Shown: one piece after another, positions 43,283 to 55,327 of the stretch
Numbering within the stretch: the first letter of the stretch is position 1
How the letters are laid out: the number at the start of each line of letters is the position of its first letter
Source: Cepaea nemoralis
Lineage: Eukaryota > Mollusca > Gastropoda > Stylommatophora > Helicidae
NCBI GenBank assembly: GCA_014155875.1
Contig: JACEFZ010028293.1
Span: 97,501 to 161,500, forward strand
Reading direction: 5' to 3'
DNA: 64,000 nt
The notes under the pieces: model-generated
What the model was told of the DNA's origin: nothing
Seen by the model: the letters and a program-made list of their open reading frames with translations, nothing else
Databases searched by the model: none
Position numbers and translations under genes: made by a program

Positions 43283-46200
43283 TTTACTTCACTATCTCTC
43301 AGTGTTTACTTCACTATCTCTCAGTGTTTACTTCACTGTCTCTCAGTGTTTACTTCACTATCTCTCAGTGTTTACTTCACTGTCTCTCAGTGTTTACTTC
43401 ACTGTCTCTCAGTGTTTACTTCACTATCTCTCAGTGTTTACTTCACTGTCTCTCAGTGTTTACTTCACTGTCTCTCAGTGTTTACTTCACTGTCTCTCAG
43501 TGTTTACTTCACTATCTCTCAGTGTTTACTTCACTGTCTCTCAGAGTTTACTTCACTGTCTCTCAGTGTTTACTTCACTGTCTCTCAGTGTTTACTTCAC
43601 TGTCTCTCAGTGTTTACTTCACTATCTCTCAGTGTTTACTTCGCGTCTCTCAGTGTTTACTTCACTATCTCTCAGTGTTTACTTCACTGCCTCTCAGTGT
43701 TTACTTCACTGTCTCTCAGTGTTTACTTCACTATATCTCAGTGTTTACTTGACTGTCTCTCAGTGTTTACTTCACTATCTCTCAGTGTTTACTTCACTGT
43801 CTCTCAGTGTTTACTTTACTATCTCTCAGTGTTTACTTTCGCGTCTCTCAGTGTTTACTTCACTGTCTCTCAGTGTTTACTTCACTATCTCTCAGTGTTT
43901 AGGTTTACTTCACTATCTCTCAGTGTTTACTTCACTATCTCCCAGTGTTTACTTCACTGTCTCTCAGTGTTTACTTCACTATCTCTCAGTGTTTAGGTTT
44001 ACTTCACTATCTCTCAGTGTTTACTTCTCTATCTCCCAGTGTTTAGGTTTACTTCACTATCTCTCAGTGTTTACTTTACTATCTCTCAGTGTTTACTTTC
44101 GCGTCTCTCAGTGTTTACTTCACTATCTCTCAGTGTTTACTTTCGCGTCTCTCAGTGTTTACTTCACTATCTCTCAGTGTTTACTTCACTATCTCTCAGT
44201 GTTTAGGTTTACTTCACTATCTCTCAGTGTTTACTTCACTATCTCTCAGTGTTTAGGTTTACTTCACTATCTATCAGTGTTTACTTCACTATCTCTCCGT
44301 GTTTAGGTTTACTTCACTATCTCTCAGTGTTTACTTCACTATCTCTCAGTGTTTAGGTTTACTTCATTATCATTCAGTGTTTACTTCACTATCTCTCAGT
44401 GTTTACTTCACTATCTCTCAGTGTTTACTTCACTATCTCTCAGTGTTTACTTCACTATCTCTCAGTGTTTACTTCACTATCTCTCAGTGTTTACTTCACT
44501 ATCTCTCAGTGTTTACTTCACTATCTCTCAGTGTTTACTTCACTGTCTCTCAGTGTTTACTTCACTATCTCTCAGTGTGTACTTCACTATCTCTTAGTGT
44601 TTACTTCACTATCTCTCAGTGTTTACTTCACTATCTCTCAGTGTTTACTTCACTGTCTCTCAGTGTTTAGGTTTACTTCACTATCTCTCAGTGTTTATTT
44701 CACTATCTCTCAGTGTGTACTTCACTATCTCTCAGTGTTTACTTCACTGTCTCTCAGTGTTTACTTCACTGTCTCTCAGCGTTTAGGTTTACTTCACTAT
44801 CTCTCAGTGTTTACTTCACTATCTCTCAGTGTGTACTTCACTATCTCTTAGTGTTTACTTCACTATCTCTCAGTGTTTACTTCACTATCTCTCAGTGTTT
44901 ACTTCACTATCTCTCAGTGTTTAGGTTTACTTCACTATCTCTCAGTGTTTACTTCACTATCTCTCAGTGTTTACTTCACTATCTCTCAGTGTTTACTTCA
45001 CTGTCTCTCAGTGTTTAGGTTTACTTCACTATCTCTCAGTGTTTACTTCACTATCTCTCAGTGTGTACTTCACTATCTCTTAGTGTTTACTTCACTATCT
45101 CTATGTGTTTACTTCACTATCTCTCAGTGTTTACTTCACTATCTCTCAGTGTTTACTTCACTATCTCTCAGTGTTTACTTCACTATCTCTCAGTGTTTAC
45201 TTCACTGTCTCTCAGTGTTTACTTCACTATCTCTCAGTGTTTACTTCACTATCTCTCCAGTGTTTAGGTTTACTTCACTATCTCTCAGTGTTTACTTCAC
45301 TATCTCTCCAGTGTTAGGTTTACTTCACTATCTCTCAGTGTTTACTTCACTATCTCTCAGTGTTTAGGTTTACTTCACTATCTCTCAGTGTTTACTTCAC
45401 TATCTCCCAGTGTTTAGGTTTACTTCACTATCTCTCAGTGTTTACTTCACTATCTCCCAGTGTTTAGGTTTACTTCACTATCTCTCAGTGATTACTTTCG
45501 CGTCTCTCAGTGTTTACTTCACTATCTCCCAGTGTTTAGGTTTACTTCACGATCTCTCAGTGTTTACTTCGCGTCTCTCAGTGTTTACTTCACTGTCTCT
45601 CAGTGTTTACTTCACTGTCTCTCAGTGTTTACTTCACTGTCTCTCAGTGTTTACTTCACTGTCTCTCAGTGTTTACTTCACTATCTCTCAGTGTTTACTT
45701 CACTATCTCTCAGTGTTTACTTCACTGTCTCTCAGTGTTTACTTCACTATCTCTCAGTGTTTACTTCACTATCTCTCAGTGTTTACTTCACTGTCTCTCA
45801 GCGTTTAGGTTTACTTCACTATCTCTCAGTGTTTACTTCACTATCTGTCAGTGTGTACTTCACTATCTCTCAGTGTTTACTTCACTGTCTCTCAGTGTTT
45901 ACTTCACTGTCTCTCAGCGTTTAGGTTTACTTCACTATCTCTCAGTGTTTACTTCACTATCTGTCAGTGTGTACTTCACTATCTCTTAGTGTTTACTTCA
46001 CTATCTCTCAGTGTTTACTTCACTATCTCTCAGTGTTTACTTCACTATCTCTCAGTGATTAGGTTTACTTCACTATCTCTCAGTGTTTACTTCACTATCT
46101 CTCAGTGTTTACTTCACTATCTCTCAGTGTTTACTTCACTGTCTCTCAGTGTTTAGGTTTACTTCACTATCTCTCAGTGTATACTTCACTATCTCTCAGT

Positions 46201-48560
46201 GTGTACTTCACTATCTCTTAGTGTTTACTTCACTATCTCTCAGTGTTTACTTCACTATCTCTCAGTGTTTACTTCACTATCTCTCAGTGTTTAGGTTTAC
46301 TTCACTATCTCTCAGTGTTTACTTCACTATCTCTCAGTGTTTACTTCACTGTCTCTCAGTGTTTACTTCACTATCTCTCAGTGTTTAGGTTTACTTCACT
46401 ATCTCTCAGTGTTTACTTCACTATCTCCCAGTGGTTAGGTGTACTTCACTATCTCTCAGTCTTTACTTTCGCGTCTCTCAGTGTTTACTTCACTATCTCC
46501 CAGTGTTTAGGTTTACTTCACTATCTCTCAGTGTTTACTTCGCGTCTCTCAGTGTTTACTTCACTATCTCTCAGTGTTTACTTCACTATCTCTCAGTGTT
46601 TACTTCACTATCTCTCAGTGTTTACTTCACTGTCTCTCAGTGTTTACTTCACTATCTCTCAGTGTGTACTTCACTATCTCTTAGTGTTTACTTCACTATC
46701 TCTCAGTGTTTACTTCACTATCTCTCAGTGTTTACTTCACTATCTCTCAGTGTTTAGGTTTACTTCACTATCTCTCAGTGTTTACTTCACTATCTCTCAG
46801 TGTTTACTTCACTGTCTCTCAGTGTTTACTTTCGCGTCTCTCAGTGTTTACTTCACTATCTCCCAGTGTTTAGGTTTACTTCACTATCTCTCAGTGTTTA
46901 CTTCACTATCTCTCAGTGTTTACTTCACTATCTCTCAGTGTTTACTTCGCGTCTCTCAGTGTTTACTTCACTATCTCTCAGTGTTTACTTCACTATCTCT
47001 CAGTGTTTACTTCACTGTCTCTCAGTGTTTACTTCACTATCTCTCAGTGTTTACTTCACTATCTCTCAGTGTTTACTTCACTGTCTCTCAGTGGTTACTT
47101 CACTATCTCTTAGTGTTTACTTCACTATCTCTCAGTGTTTACTTCACTATCTCTCAGTGTTTACTTCACTGTCTCTCAGTGTTTAGGTTTACTTCACTAT
47201 CTCTCAGTGTTTACTTCACTATCTCTCAGTGTGTACTTCACTATCTCTTAGTGTTTACTTCACTATCTCTCAGTGTTTACTTCACTGTCTCTCAGTGTTT
47301 AGGTTTACTTCACTATCTCTCAGTGTTTACTTCACTATCTCTCAGTGTGTACTTCACTATCTCTTAGTGTTTACTTCACTATCTCTCAGTGTTTACTTCA
47401 CTATCTCTCAGTGTTTACTTCACTATCTCTCAGTGTTTACTTCACTATCTCTCAGTGTTTACTTCACTGTCTCTCAGTGTTTACTTCACTATCTCTCAGT
47501 GTTTACTTCACTATCTCTCAGTGTTTACTTCACTATCTCTCAGTGTTTACTTCACTGTCTCTCAGTGTTTACTTCACTATCTCTCAGTGTTTAGGTTTAC
47601 TTCACTATCTCTCAGTGTTTACTTCACTATCTCTCAGTGTTTACTTCACTGTCTCTCAGTGTTTAGGTTTACTTCACTATCTCTCAGTGTTTACTTCACT
47701 ATCTCTCAGTGTGTACTTCACTATCTCTTAGTGTTTACTTCACTATCTCTCAGTGTTTACTTCACTATCTCTCAGTGTTTACTTCACTATCTCTCAGAGT
47801 TTAGGTTTACTTCACTATCTCTCAGTGGTTACTTCACTATCTCTCAGTGTGTACTTCACTATCTCTTAGTGTTTACTTCACTATCTCTCAGTGTTTACTT
47901 CACTATCTCTCAGTGTTTACTTCACTATCTCTCAGTGTTTAGGTTTACTTCACTATCTCTCAGTTTTTACTTCACTATCTCTCAGTGTTTAGGTTTACTT
48001 CACTATCTCTCAGTGTGTACTTCACTATCTCTTAGTGTTTACTTCACTATCTCTCAGTTTTTAGGTTTACTTCACTATCTCTCAGTGTGTACTTCACTAT
48101 CTCTTAGTGTTTACTTCACTATCTCTCAGTGTTTACTTCACTATCTCTCAGTGTTTACTTCACTATCTCTCAGTGTTTACTTCACTATCTCTCAGTTTTT
48201 ACTTCACTATCTCTCAGTGTTTACTTCACTGTCTCTCAGTGTTTACTTTACTATCTCTCAGTTTTTACTTCACTATCTCCCAGTGTTTAGGTTTACTTCA
48301 CTATCTCTCAGTGTTTACTTACTTCACTATCTCCCAGTGTTTAGGTTTACTTCACTATCTCTCAGTGTTTACTTCACTATCTCTCAGTGTTTACTTCACT
48401 ATCTCTCAGTGTTTACTTCACTATCTCTCAGTGTTTACTTCACTGTCTCTCAATGTTTACTTCACTATCTCTCAGTGTTTACTTCACTATCTCTCAGTGT
48501 TTACTTCACTGTCTCTCAATATTTACTTCACTGTCTCTCAATGTTCACTACTGTAATATC
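43283..48560. repeat. 22-bp satellite array, right block
   Basis: About 240 more units of the same 22-mer. 43,800-44,670 repeats the variant order of 37,490-38,690 almost unit for unit (CGCGTC units, TTTAGG 28-mers, GTGTAC/TCTTAG pairs), so a block of roughly 0.9-1.2 kb has been duplicated within the array. GTGTACTTCACTATCTCTTA pairs recur about a dozen times between 44,570 and 48,110. The right edge (48,500-48,560) decays into CAATGTT variants. Confidence 0.97.
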
Positions 48561-49149
48561 TCAATGATTACAAGATTGCGTGTATTATTGTCCTCTAAAC
48601 ATACAAACTAATTAATGACATAGATTCTTATTCCGTAATGGAAAAACATTGTAAACATATTGTATTGTGGAGTTCACCTAAGTAATTGTTTCTTTCCTAA
48701 ACAGCAAGACTCTTTCTGCATTTCTGGTTGAGTTTGATTAAGTTCTACCTGTGTTGAACTATATACTGTTTTTTCTTCGTGCAAGGATTTCCTAATAAAA
48801 GACAATAAGGAAATGTGAACATCAGTATAATTAACACTAATATGAGCTGTGAATATAGAAAGCAGCGGTGGTTTTGTAAAATATTACTGGGAAATCATTG
48901 TCACAGCATGTAAACAGTGCAGTGACTCTGTGTAGATGAACAGACGGGAAACAGGATCTAAGTTTAGAGCGACTGACGGGTAAAACATATTCAAATACTG
49001 GAAAGTGTTGTCTGCTGTCAGACGTGTAAGCACAAGAAGAGGTCATCAAGAATAGGACTACGGGAGAAACAAAGACCTTGCAATGGGAAGGACCAGGTAA
49101 GAGAGATAATTAAATGTAAGAAACTTAAAGTTAGTTGTATATCCCTTAC
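48561..49149. other. Unassigned AT-rich stretch
   Basis: No gene, RNA or repeat recognised. Confidence 0.5.
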
Positions 49150-49889
49150 AGGATGTTTCAGTCAATCCCGGCACGTATCTGGCTGTTTCTGATTTGCTAG
49201 GCAACGTTCCTCTTGCTTTATGAACGGCCAACGCCTCAAACCATCAAAATCAACGCAAAGCCTCTAAACCGCCCGCAACTGATTTCGAACCCTAGATTTG
49301 GTGTGTCGGGGAATTATGAAACTGCGTTCACTATCCTTTAAGTCACAGACGCCGGTTATAACAAATTTAATAACAGAGAAATAGCTGGGTGGTTGTGTGC
49401 CCACTGGAAGACAGTGTTGACTCTTAAGTCCGGTGCACCGTGATCCATGCCGTCTGAACCATGAGAAGGGTTGGCATCTAGCGGAGAGAGACTGATGCCC
49501 AGACTTGTCTCCCAACACAGTATCACCACGGGGACCGGACTCCAGAGCCCTCCTTCCCCTCACAAAATTCAGAAACCAACGGGGTGTGCAAGGCCTGTAC
49601 TGGAACTTCACATCTGCAGAGGGGGATACCAGGACGTACATAGATCAAGACTCCACACAGCAAACACAGCCTGGCAGGGGTCTGGCCTTGGCTGGCAATG
49701 TTCCCTCCACTTGGTTCAGGTGTTACATTGTCAGTGGCTCCAGGGCCAATGCCCTTGTGAGCTGCGTGGAGAGCTCTGGAGTCCGGTTCCCGTGGAGAGG
49801 AAGCTTTTATACCGTGTCGGGAGACAAGTCTCGGCATCAATCTCTCTCCGTTAGATTCCAAACCCTCTCATTGCTCAGAGGTCACGAAT
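49150..49889. repeat. Foldback repeat: left arm, loop and inner right arm
   Basis: The left arm (49,150-49,565) begins GGATGTTTCAGTCAATCCCG. Its inverted partner is split: the inner part is 49,770-49,889 and the outer part is 56,923-57,227, ending GACCGAAACATCCT. Without element 2 the unit is about 1,050 bp with ~415-bp arms at roughly 75-80% identity and a ~200-bp loop. Each arm contains a tRNA-like B box (GGGTTCGAAATC on the minus strand of the left arm) and SINE tail sequence, so the arms may be head-to-head SINEs rather than transposon termini. Paired frames on both strands over this region are mirror images of the arms. Confidence 0.8.
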
Positions 49890-49894
49890 CCCAG
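49890..49894. other. Target-site duplication of element 2, left copy
   Basis: CCCAG precedes the LTR and recurs at 56,918-56,922 directly after the other LTR. Confidence 0.92.
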
Positions 49895-51570
49895 TGTCAC
49901 TTGTCGTCCCGGGAGGAAAGTGGAATCAACAAGCACAACTTTAGCTTATTATAATTTGGGATTATTGACTGACTTTAGTCTACACTCCTCCCTTCTGTCT
50001 TCCATACAATATATATATATATATATATATATATCTCGCTAGCTCTCTCTAGCCTTCATAACATACCCTGACAACAGTTTCCTCCAACAATTAATAACAT
50101 GTTTATTGTTGAAAACTATGTCAGTTGAATGTATTGAATGTGTATATGTAGTTGATATTGTCTGCTAGTGTATGTGCAAGATCGGACTCTGTAAGTCGTA
50201 TGTGCCGTATACTTTCTCCTGCTTCCTACGGCCATGCAACAAGACGTCACACATATAATTAGAACGTTCTCACCCTGGATGCTCTGTTCTGCTTGCGTCT
50301 GGAGGTAAATCCGTATTGGAAAAAAGAAAACTGTTCACCACTGTATCACCGTAAAGTAATGTGATCACGGTAAGTCTTATTCTTAGACCGGGTTTTATTT
50401 GATTATTCGTTAATTAATAAATCCACCATGGAAAACACATAGCTAATGTCTAGCACTGTCTATTGGTCCTGCAAACGTTCTACACACGGTATTCCGTTCT
50501 TTTATGAACACCTGTTGTACGCATGGCAACTCTTCATGAATGATTCATTTGTGTCTTTATATTAATTTACAGTGTCATTATTTTCCGTTCTGGGTCATCC
50601 TGCCTTTTTATAATGATCGTTATTTCCATTATTTTCTAAACTTTCTCTGCCCCCGTGAAGTGCCTGATTAAAGTGAAAGTTCTTTCCTTTATTATCAACA
50701 CTGCTTTCTCTGTACAAGAGACGTACTGTTCTATCTTCTTTGATATGTCAGGGGGTGTATTGGAACCTGGGTAATAAATATTAAATCAGGTGATTTAAGA
50801 CTGCTTCATATTACTGTTTATGTGAGTGTCTTTCTCCAGCCGTAATGAAAAGCTTCCGAAAGAATACTCTGACATAATACAGCAGAATTAACTAAAGTCT
50901 AAACTATTCACTCATAGAAAGCAATGGTAAACCCTACGCACAAACACATATTTCCCTATGCTAACTATTACTCTAAGGTTAGTTTTACCTTATATATAGA
51001 ATTATGTAAATCCCAGAATTGAAATCTATCAGCACATAAGCACTCTATCCCATTGCAAGGGATGATATTTCTTTTCTATTACAGGACACATAAATCCAGC
51101 TTTCCGTCCAGTTTGGTAGCACACTAAATACAAAACCACTTTTCCACCAATTTATACCGAGTGTCCAAGTCTCCGTTGACTTTTGATGTCACTACATCAA
51201 CCATCGTATTTTGCCGTATCCTTCACATCAAAAGTCTGTGAAGTCACGTATGCGGTATTGGCGCCCCGTGTCGTGTCTCATTCGTCTCGTCCTCCGTTCA
51301 TCCGCTAGTATCTCCAAGCGTCCGAACCCTTTGATCGCCGTCTTTCGCGTTTTCCCCGTTCCGATGTATTCGTGTCTCCGTCTTGTCGGCCGATAAGATC
51401 GGCAGTCATTGACCCATTGTTACTCTGTATTTTTCCTCTTTATCCTTCGGTCAATAACCCATACTTTGTCCTCGCTCAAACTGACGTATTCGACTGTTAA
51501 CCCTCCTCATACCTTGTAATTAATCTTACTCGTTTATCAGGGAATCATTAACTCACAGTATCCCGTGACA
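49895..51570 (-). repeat. Element 2 3' LTR (minus sense)
   Basis: 1,676 bp, matching 55,209-56,917 throughout. At 50,009-50,034 it has an AT run where the other LTR has a CT run (55,330-55,394). Confidence 0.95.
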
Positions 51571-51586
51571 TAGGCCCTCTCTTAAG
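51571..51586 (-). other. Polypurine tract of element 2
   Basis: On the minus strand CTTAAGAGAGGGCCTA immediately precedes TGTCAC of the 3' LTR, and the AGAGAGGG core is the likely plus-strand primer. Confidence 0.65.
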
Positions 51587-51894
51587 AGAGTTGACCGCGT
51601 CGACTCTTCCTCACTGTAGGTTTGATTCCTATGATCCTCCAACCTATTCCTCTTCCTCTGGAGTTGGATGTCTAGATAAGAAATCCGCTCCTACATTCTC
51701 CTTACCAGGGATGTATTCCACTGTGAAGTTGTACTGCTGCCGCAACACCGACCATCACATCCACCGTGCGTTGAGCTTCTGCGAAGTAGCTATGAACATC
51801 ACGTGTTGATGATATGACTGGATCCTCACATGGCTCACCTCCTTATCCAGTAGGCGACCTCATAGACACCCTACTATACTACTCATGACCGAAA

Positions 51895-52950
51895 CTAGTG
51901 TTGGCACATCGCCCCTGTACGTCCTGTCGACCTACTTTCGACTTGCGTAAGCGACGGCTCACAATACAGACGGATTGTCCCATCCTGACTGTAACACTGT
52001 TTCCATATTCTCTTGGTTTCCCCCGGCCTTGCCTCTAGGGATGTTCCAACTCGTCCGCGTTGGATCGAGTCCTCTTTCCCAAACCTCCTGGACTTTTGCT
52101 TCCAGGACCATCTTGGACGATATTGTATCTGGTCAGCCAATCTTCGGTTGGAGTCCTGGGTATTTCTCGTCTTTCCGGACGTTACCCACCCCTTCTGAAC
52201 TTGGTTACTAGTGAAGGTTTCCCTCTTGTCCTTTCCCTGACGTGTGATTTCCCTCCTCCCTTCGTTGGGTAAATCTGACCTATCACGTACTTTCCCATAT
52301 GCCCTCCTATGTAGTACTGGCGATCTCTGGTCTTCGTCTGGACTTGTAACCTTTTTCTCAATGGCTGCCATCACCATAAAGTGCGAAGCTTTGCTCTCGG
52401 ATCTCTCCTCATATTTCTTAATGAGATGTCTAGGGAGATTTTTCAATTCTTCCCCGATCCGGATTTTGTAGATGTTTTTGGACACCACCTTTTCCACAGG
52501 ATAAGGTCCTTTCCATCCTACTTGGAGTATATTGGTCTCTGCTGGACCCCACACTTCCACTTTGTCTTCCACTTTAAGAGCTATTTTACTCTTAGTCCAC
52601 TTGTTGGGTGGTGCTTTCTGGCACTCTGAACAAGATTTCACCCACCGGCGTACATCTCCGGTCATTCCTGGCCAGCAATAATGGCCGGAAATTTGCTGCA
52701 AGGTCTCTCTGACACCCATATGTCGATTCTCAGCTATGATGTGTCCACTCTGAAGAATGTGAGGACGGTGGGTCTCTGGAACCACCCACTGCTCGTGCAG
52801 GTTGTCTCCCCTCCCAGCTCTCCGATAGAGTAGTCGATTCTTCAGAAAATACTGTCCCCTTTCTGGTGGCTCAGCACTTCTTTGCAGCTTCCTGTAGCAA
52901 GGACGCAACGTAGTGTCCTTCCTCTGGGCAGTATGCAATTCTCCTAGCAC
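51895..52950 (-). CDS. Element 2 integrase-like protein: HHCC zinc region fused to GPY region
   Basis: 351 residues. Residues 1-60 are the lead-in common before integrase (RKDTTLRPCYRKL, then LKNRLLYRR). The zinc region has His70, His77, Cys107 and Cys110 (HIIAENRHMGV, HYCWPGM, SCSECQKAPP). Only about 38 residues later comes WKGPYPVEKVV (GPY at 148-150) and then LPRHLIKKYEE. A normal Ty3/gypsy integrase has its DDE core of well over 100 residues between these parts. Residues 185-351 are charged and unrecognised. The frame is otherwise open, so a stable core-less protein could be made. It would keep DNA- or chromatin-contact parts but no catalysis. Confidence 0.82.
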   Translation of the reverse strand: MLGELHTAQRKDTTLRPCYRKLQRSAEPPERGQYFLKNRLLYRRAGRGDNLHEQWVVPETHRPHILQSGHIIAENRHMGVRETLQQISGHYCWPGMTGDVRRWVKSCSECQKAPPNKWTKSKIALKVEDKVEVWGPAETNILQVGWKGPYPVEKVVSKNIYKIRIGEELKNLPRHLIKKYEERSESKASHFMVMAAIEKKVTSPDEDQRSPVLHRRAYGKVRDRSDLPNEGRREITRQGKDKRETFTSNQVQKGWVTSGKTRNTQDSNRRLADQIQYRPRWSWKQKSRRFGKEDSIQRGRVGTSLEARPGETKRIWKQCYSQDGTIRLYCEPSLTQVESRSTGRTGAMCQH

Positions 52951-53003
52951 TGAGTTGTCGCATAGTGTCTCTGCCTCTTTTTCCTTCCCTTGAGATCCAC
53001 TGG

Positions 53004-54260
53004 CTACTGCTTCCCCTGGTGGGCTGGCTGTTTGGGCATCCCCAAAAAGACATATTTCGTGCCAATGATCATGGGAAATAAGGAGTCAGATAATACAGCA
53101 GCTGGAATAATGCCCGTGACGTACCTGGATTTAATCTCCACCTTGGCGATTGGCAGCGTCATGGTAACAGCACTCCTCATTGCCGGCTGTATCTCTATGG
53201 TCTCCCCTGTAAGTTGGTCTGGGTGTACCAGGCTGGCGTCTATCACAGCTTCCCCATCCAAACCTGAATCGTAGAGACAAGCCACCTGCTGGCCATTGAC
53301 TTCAATCAGTTCAACCACAGGTGGTCTCTCTTGGTCAGGAGTGTCTTTCATCTCCTCGACCTTTTCCTGGCCTCGGCAGTCCACAGTAGTATGTGTTTTC
53401 GACCTGCAGTGTGTGCACCATTTTCCCTTCCAAACTTTCCGTGTGCTTTCTTTGTTCAGCGTTTCTTCCCCGACCTCAGCCTTATCTGTGATCCTCTTCT
53501 TATGAATCACTTGGCATGCCGCGAAGTAAGAACTTTTCGGTTTCGATCTGCAGTCCTTTGTGTTATGAGAGGGCGACTTGCAAATCGAACACCACTTCTC
53601 ACACCACGGTCGTTTAGCTGGAGAATTCGAGGTGTTCTGGTTTCCTTCCTTTACCTTCTCTGAACTCTCCAGTGACGTCTTTATACAAGGTTCCACTTTT
53701 TCTCCTTCCCGGTTCTTAGGTTTCTTTTTCTCTTGTTTCTCCTGACCTTTGGTGGTAGGTATATTGGTTTCTTTAGCTTCCCCATGGACTTCTACGAATC
53801 TTTCCGCCAGCTTATTCACAACATCCAGCCGTTCCGCCCCTTGTTCTCCTAAAAATGTCTTCAGTGGTTCTGACATTTGCTGTCGCATCTGGTCGACCAC
53901 CATGAGCTCTTCCAGACTCTCATAGTCCCGCTTGAACTCTGCCAAGTCCATCCATTTCTGGAGATATGATTTCAGCCTCAGACTGTAGGCGGCGAATAGC
54001 TCTCCCGGCTCTCGTCTAGACGATCTAAACTTCTTCCGATACGTTTGTGCTGTGATTTCAAAATGCTTCATCAAAGCGGCTTTTAATTCCTCGTAATTAT
54101 TTTCATGTCCTGGTGGTAAGCGTGTGTAAACCTCAAAACCCGACCCTATTAAACCCTGGGATAATTTAAGAGCCCATTTGCTTCTATCCAGTCCCATAGC
54201 GGACTGACATTGCTTCAAAGCGATTAGCATAGTTGTCAAATTTTTCTTTAGACTCATCAT
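53004..54260 (-). CDS. gag: Element 2 gag C-terminal part and protease
   Basis: 418 residues. Residues about 25-125 are a SCAN-like Ty3/gypsy capsid region (GLIGSGFEVYTRLP, EELKAALMKHFEIT, YRKKFRSSRREPGE). Two CCHC knuckles follow: Cys224, Cys227, His232, Cys237 and Cys282, Cys285, His290, Cys295. Asp331 in CLYDSGLDGEAVID is the protease active site, and FPMIIGTKYVFLG is the C-terminal protease strand. The first ~22 residues are out of frame: a one-base break near 54,200-54,230 joins this frame to the upstream coiled-coil frame. The stop at 53,004 separates it from the integrase frame by about 50 bases, which are open in another frame. Confidence 0.88.
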   Translation of the reverse strand: MMSLKKNLTTMLIALKQCQSAMGLDRSKWALKLSQGLIGSGFEVYTRLPPGHENNYEELKAALMKHFEITAQTYRKKFRSSRREPGELFAAYSLRLKSYLQKWMDLAEFKRDYESLEELMVVDQMRQQMSEPLKTFLGEQGAERLDVVNKLAERFVEVHGEAKETNIPTTKGQEKQEKKKPKNREGEKVEPCIKTSLESSEKVKEGNQNTSNSPAKRPWCEKWCSICKSPSHNTKDCRSKPKSSYFAACQVIHKKRITDKAEVGEETLNKESTRKVWKGKWCTHCRSKTHTTVDCRGQEKVEEMKDTPDQERPPVVELIEVNGQQVACLYDSGLDGEAVIDASLVHPDQLTGETIEIQPAMRSAVTMTLPIAKVEIKSRYVTGIIPAAVLSDSLFPMIIGTKYVFLGMPKQPAHQGKQ

Positions 54261-54666
54261 AAACAGCTAAGGGAAACTTCATGGCATGGTACCCATGTCC
54301 AATCATGTGGGTTGCCCCAGGTGAAGATGAACTTCCTTCTGCTGCATCTATTTCACCCTTAGTTTGTGTCTTGAGTTCTAGCTCTCGCATGCGGTATTCA
54401 TGTTCCCTTATCTTGTTGGCTTCTTCTGCTTGCAACCTCTTGTTGTCCTGTTCCATTCCCAGTCTCTTGGTCTCCTGTTCCATTTCCAGTCTCTTGGCCT
54501 CCTGTTCCATATTTCTGAACTCTAGCTCTGCCTTTCGATCTTCTCTTTCTGCTTGACGCCGCTCTCTTTCTACCATCTGTATATACTCTGATAGGACTTG
54601 TCCAGACAACCCCATCGCTTCACCCCTTTCCCTCAATTCTTCCATCTCTAGTTTATTAGTGGCCAT
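54184..54666 (-). CDS. gag: Element 2 gag N-terminal coiled coil
   Basis: 160 residues from ATG at 54,664-54,666. Residues 20-105 form a long charged coiled coil with near-repeats (KRLEMEQETKRLGMEQDNKR), followed by AMKFPLAVYDESKEKFDNYA, the start of the capsid region. The frame then breaks and capsid continues in the overlapping frame that ends at 53,004. The plan matches element 1 gag (coiled coil, capsid, knuckles), so the two elements belong to related lineages though the sequences differ. Confidence 0.85.
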   Translation of the reverse strand: MATNKLEMEELRERGEAMGLSGQVLSEYIQMVERERRQAEREDRKAELEFRNMEQEAKRLEMEQETKRLGMEQDNKRLQAEEANKIREHEYRMRELELKTQTKGEIDAAEGSSSSPGATHMIGHGYHAMKFPLAVYDESKEKFDNYANRFEAMSVRYGTG

Positions 54667-55190
54667 CGTTAAAGAAGGTCATTCAGCAGGTAAAGTAGAG
54701 AGACCCTAAGGCAGTAAGTACGTACTCAATATCTACAATAACTATCTATCTATATATTTTATTCATTATATATATCAAGGTCTATATATAACTATGACAT
54801 CACACAGTACAGCACAACCAATCTCTCAATCACAAGAGAAGATATAGGATAAAGACTTATCGTAGACGTGTAACAGTGTGCACAAATAGGTAATGTTTTA
54901 ACACCTATCCACATTCATCCTGTATGGAACGTGCTTCCCTTAAAAGTCATCAATATGCATACTCATAGGTATATCCCAATATGTATGTACCAATATGCCG
55001 GTACCACGCTTCAAGTACCCTGCTAGGCAAGTATCCTTATGCCGTTGAAGTACCTCGCTTGCACTCCAGTTAATGTGGGTATTATCTTCTACCCCTCTAT
55101 GCATATGCACTGCTATGCATCTACCATTTAATGTACCTATATGCAGGTACCCCGCTAGGGATGGTACCACTAAGCATTTGCTGTACACCG
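54667..55190 (-). other. Element 2 5' leader
   Basis: Non-coding. 54,960-55,205 contains loosely repeated ~60-70-bp units with ATGCAGGTACCCCGCTAGG- and ACCATTTAATGT-type strings. Confidence 0.6.
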
Positions 55191-55203
55191 CTATGCTCCA
55201 CCA
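55191..55203 (-). other. Primer-binding site candidate of element 2
   Basis: TGGTGGAGCATAG on the minus strand lies five bases after the LTR end (GTGACA TTAAA). TGG is expected for pairing with a tRNA CCA end, but I cannot name the tRNA. Confidence 0.55.
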
Positions 55204-55208
55204 TTTAA

Positions 55209-55327
55209 TGTCACTTGTCGTCCCGGGAGGAAAGTGGAATCAACAAGCACACCTTTAACTTATTATACTTTGGGATTATTGACAGACTTTTGTCTACACT
55301 CCTCCCTTCTGTCTTCCATACACTATA

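Noticed and set aside
34385..48560. CRISPR-like regular repeats
   Set aside because: The units are contiguous with no unique spacers, and the genome is eukaryotic. The 28-bp forms are unit variants, not repeat plus spacer.
49471..49954. Overlapping frames on both strands with matching residues (GERLMPRLVS)
   Set aside because: They are mirror images of the two arms of the foldback repeat.
49895..51570. Host gene in the LTR of element 2 (61-73-residue frames at 51,211 and 56,522)
   Set aside because: The same frame appears in both LTR copies only because the LTRs are duplicates. There is no domain and no other support.
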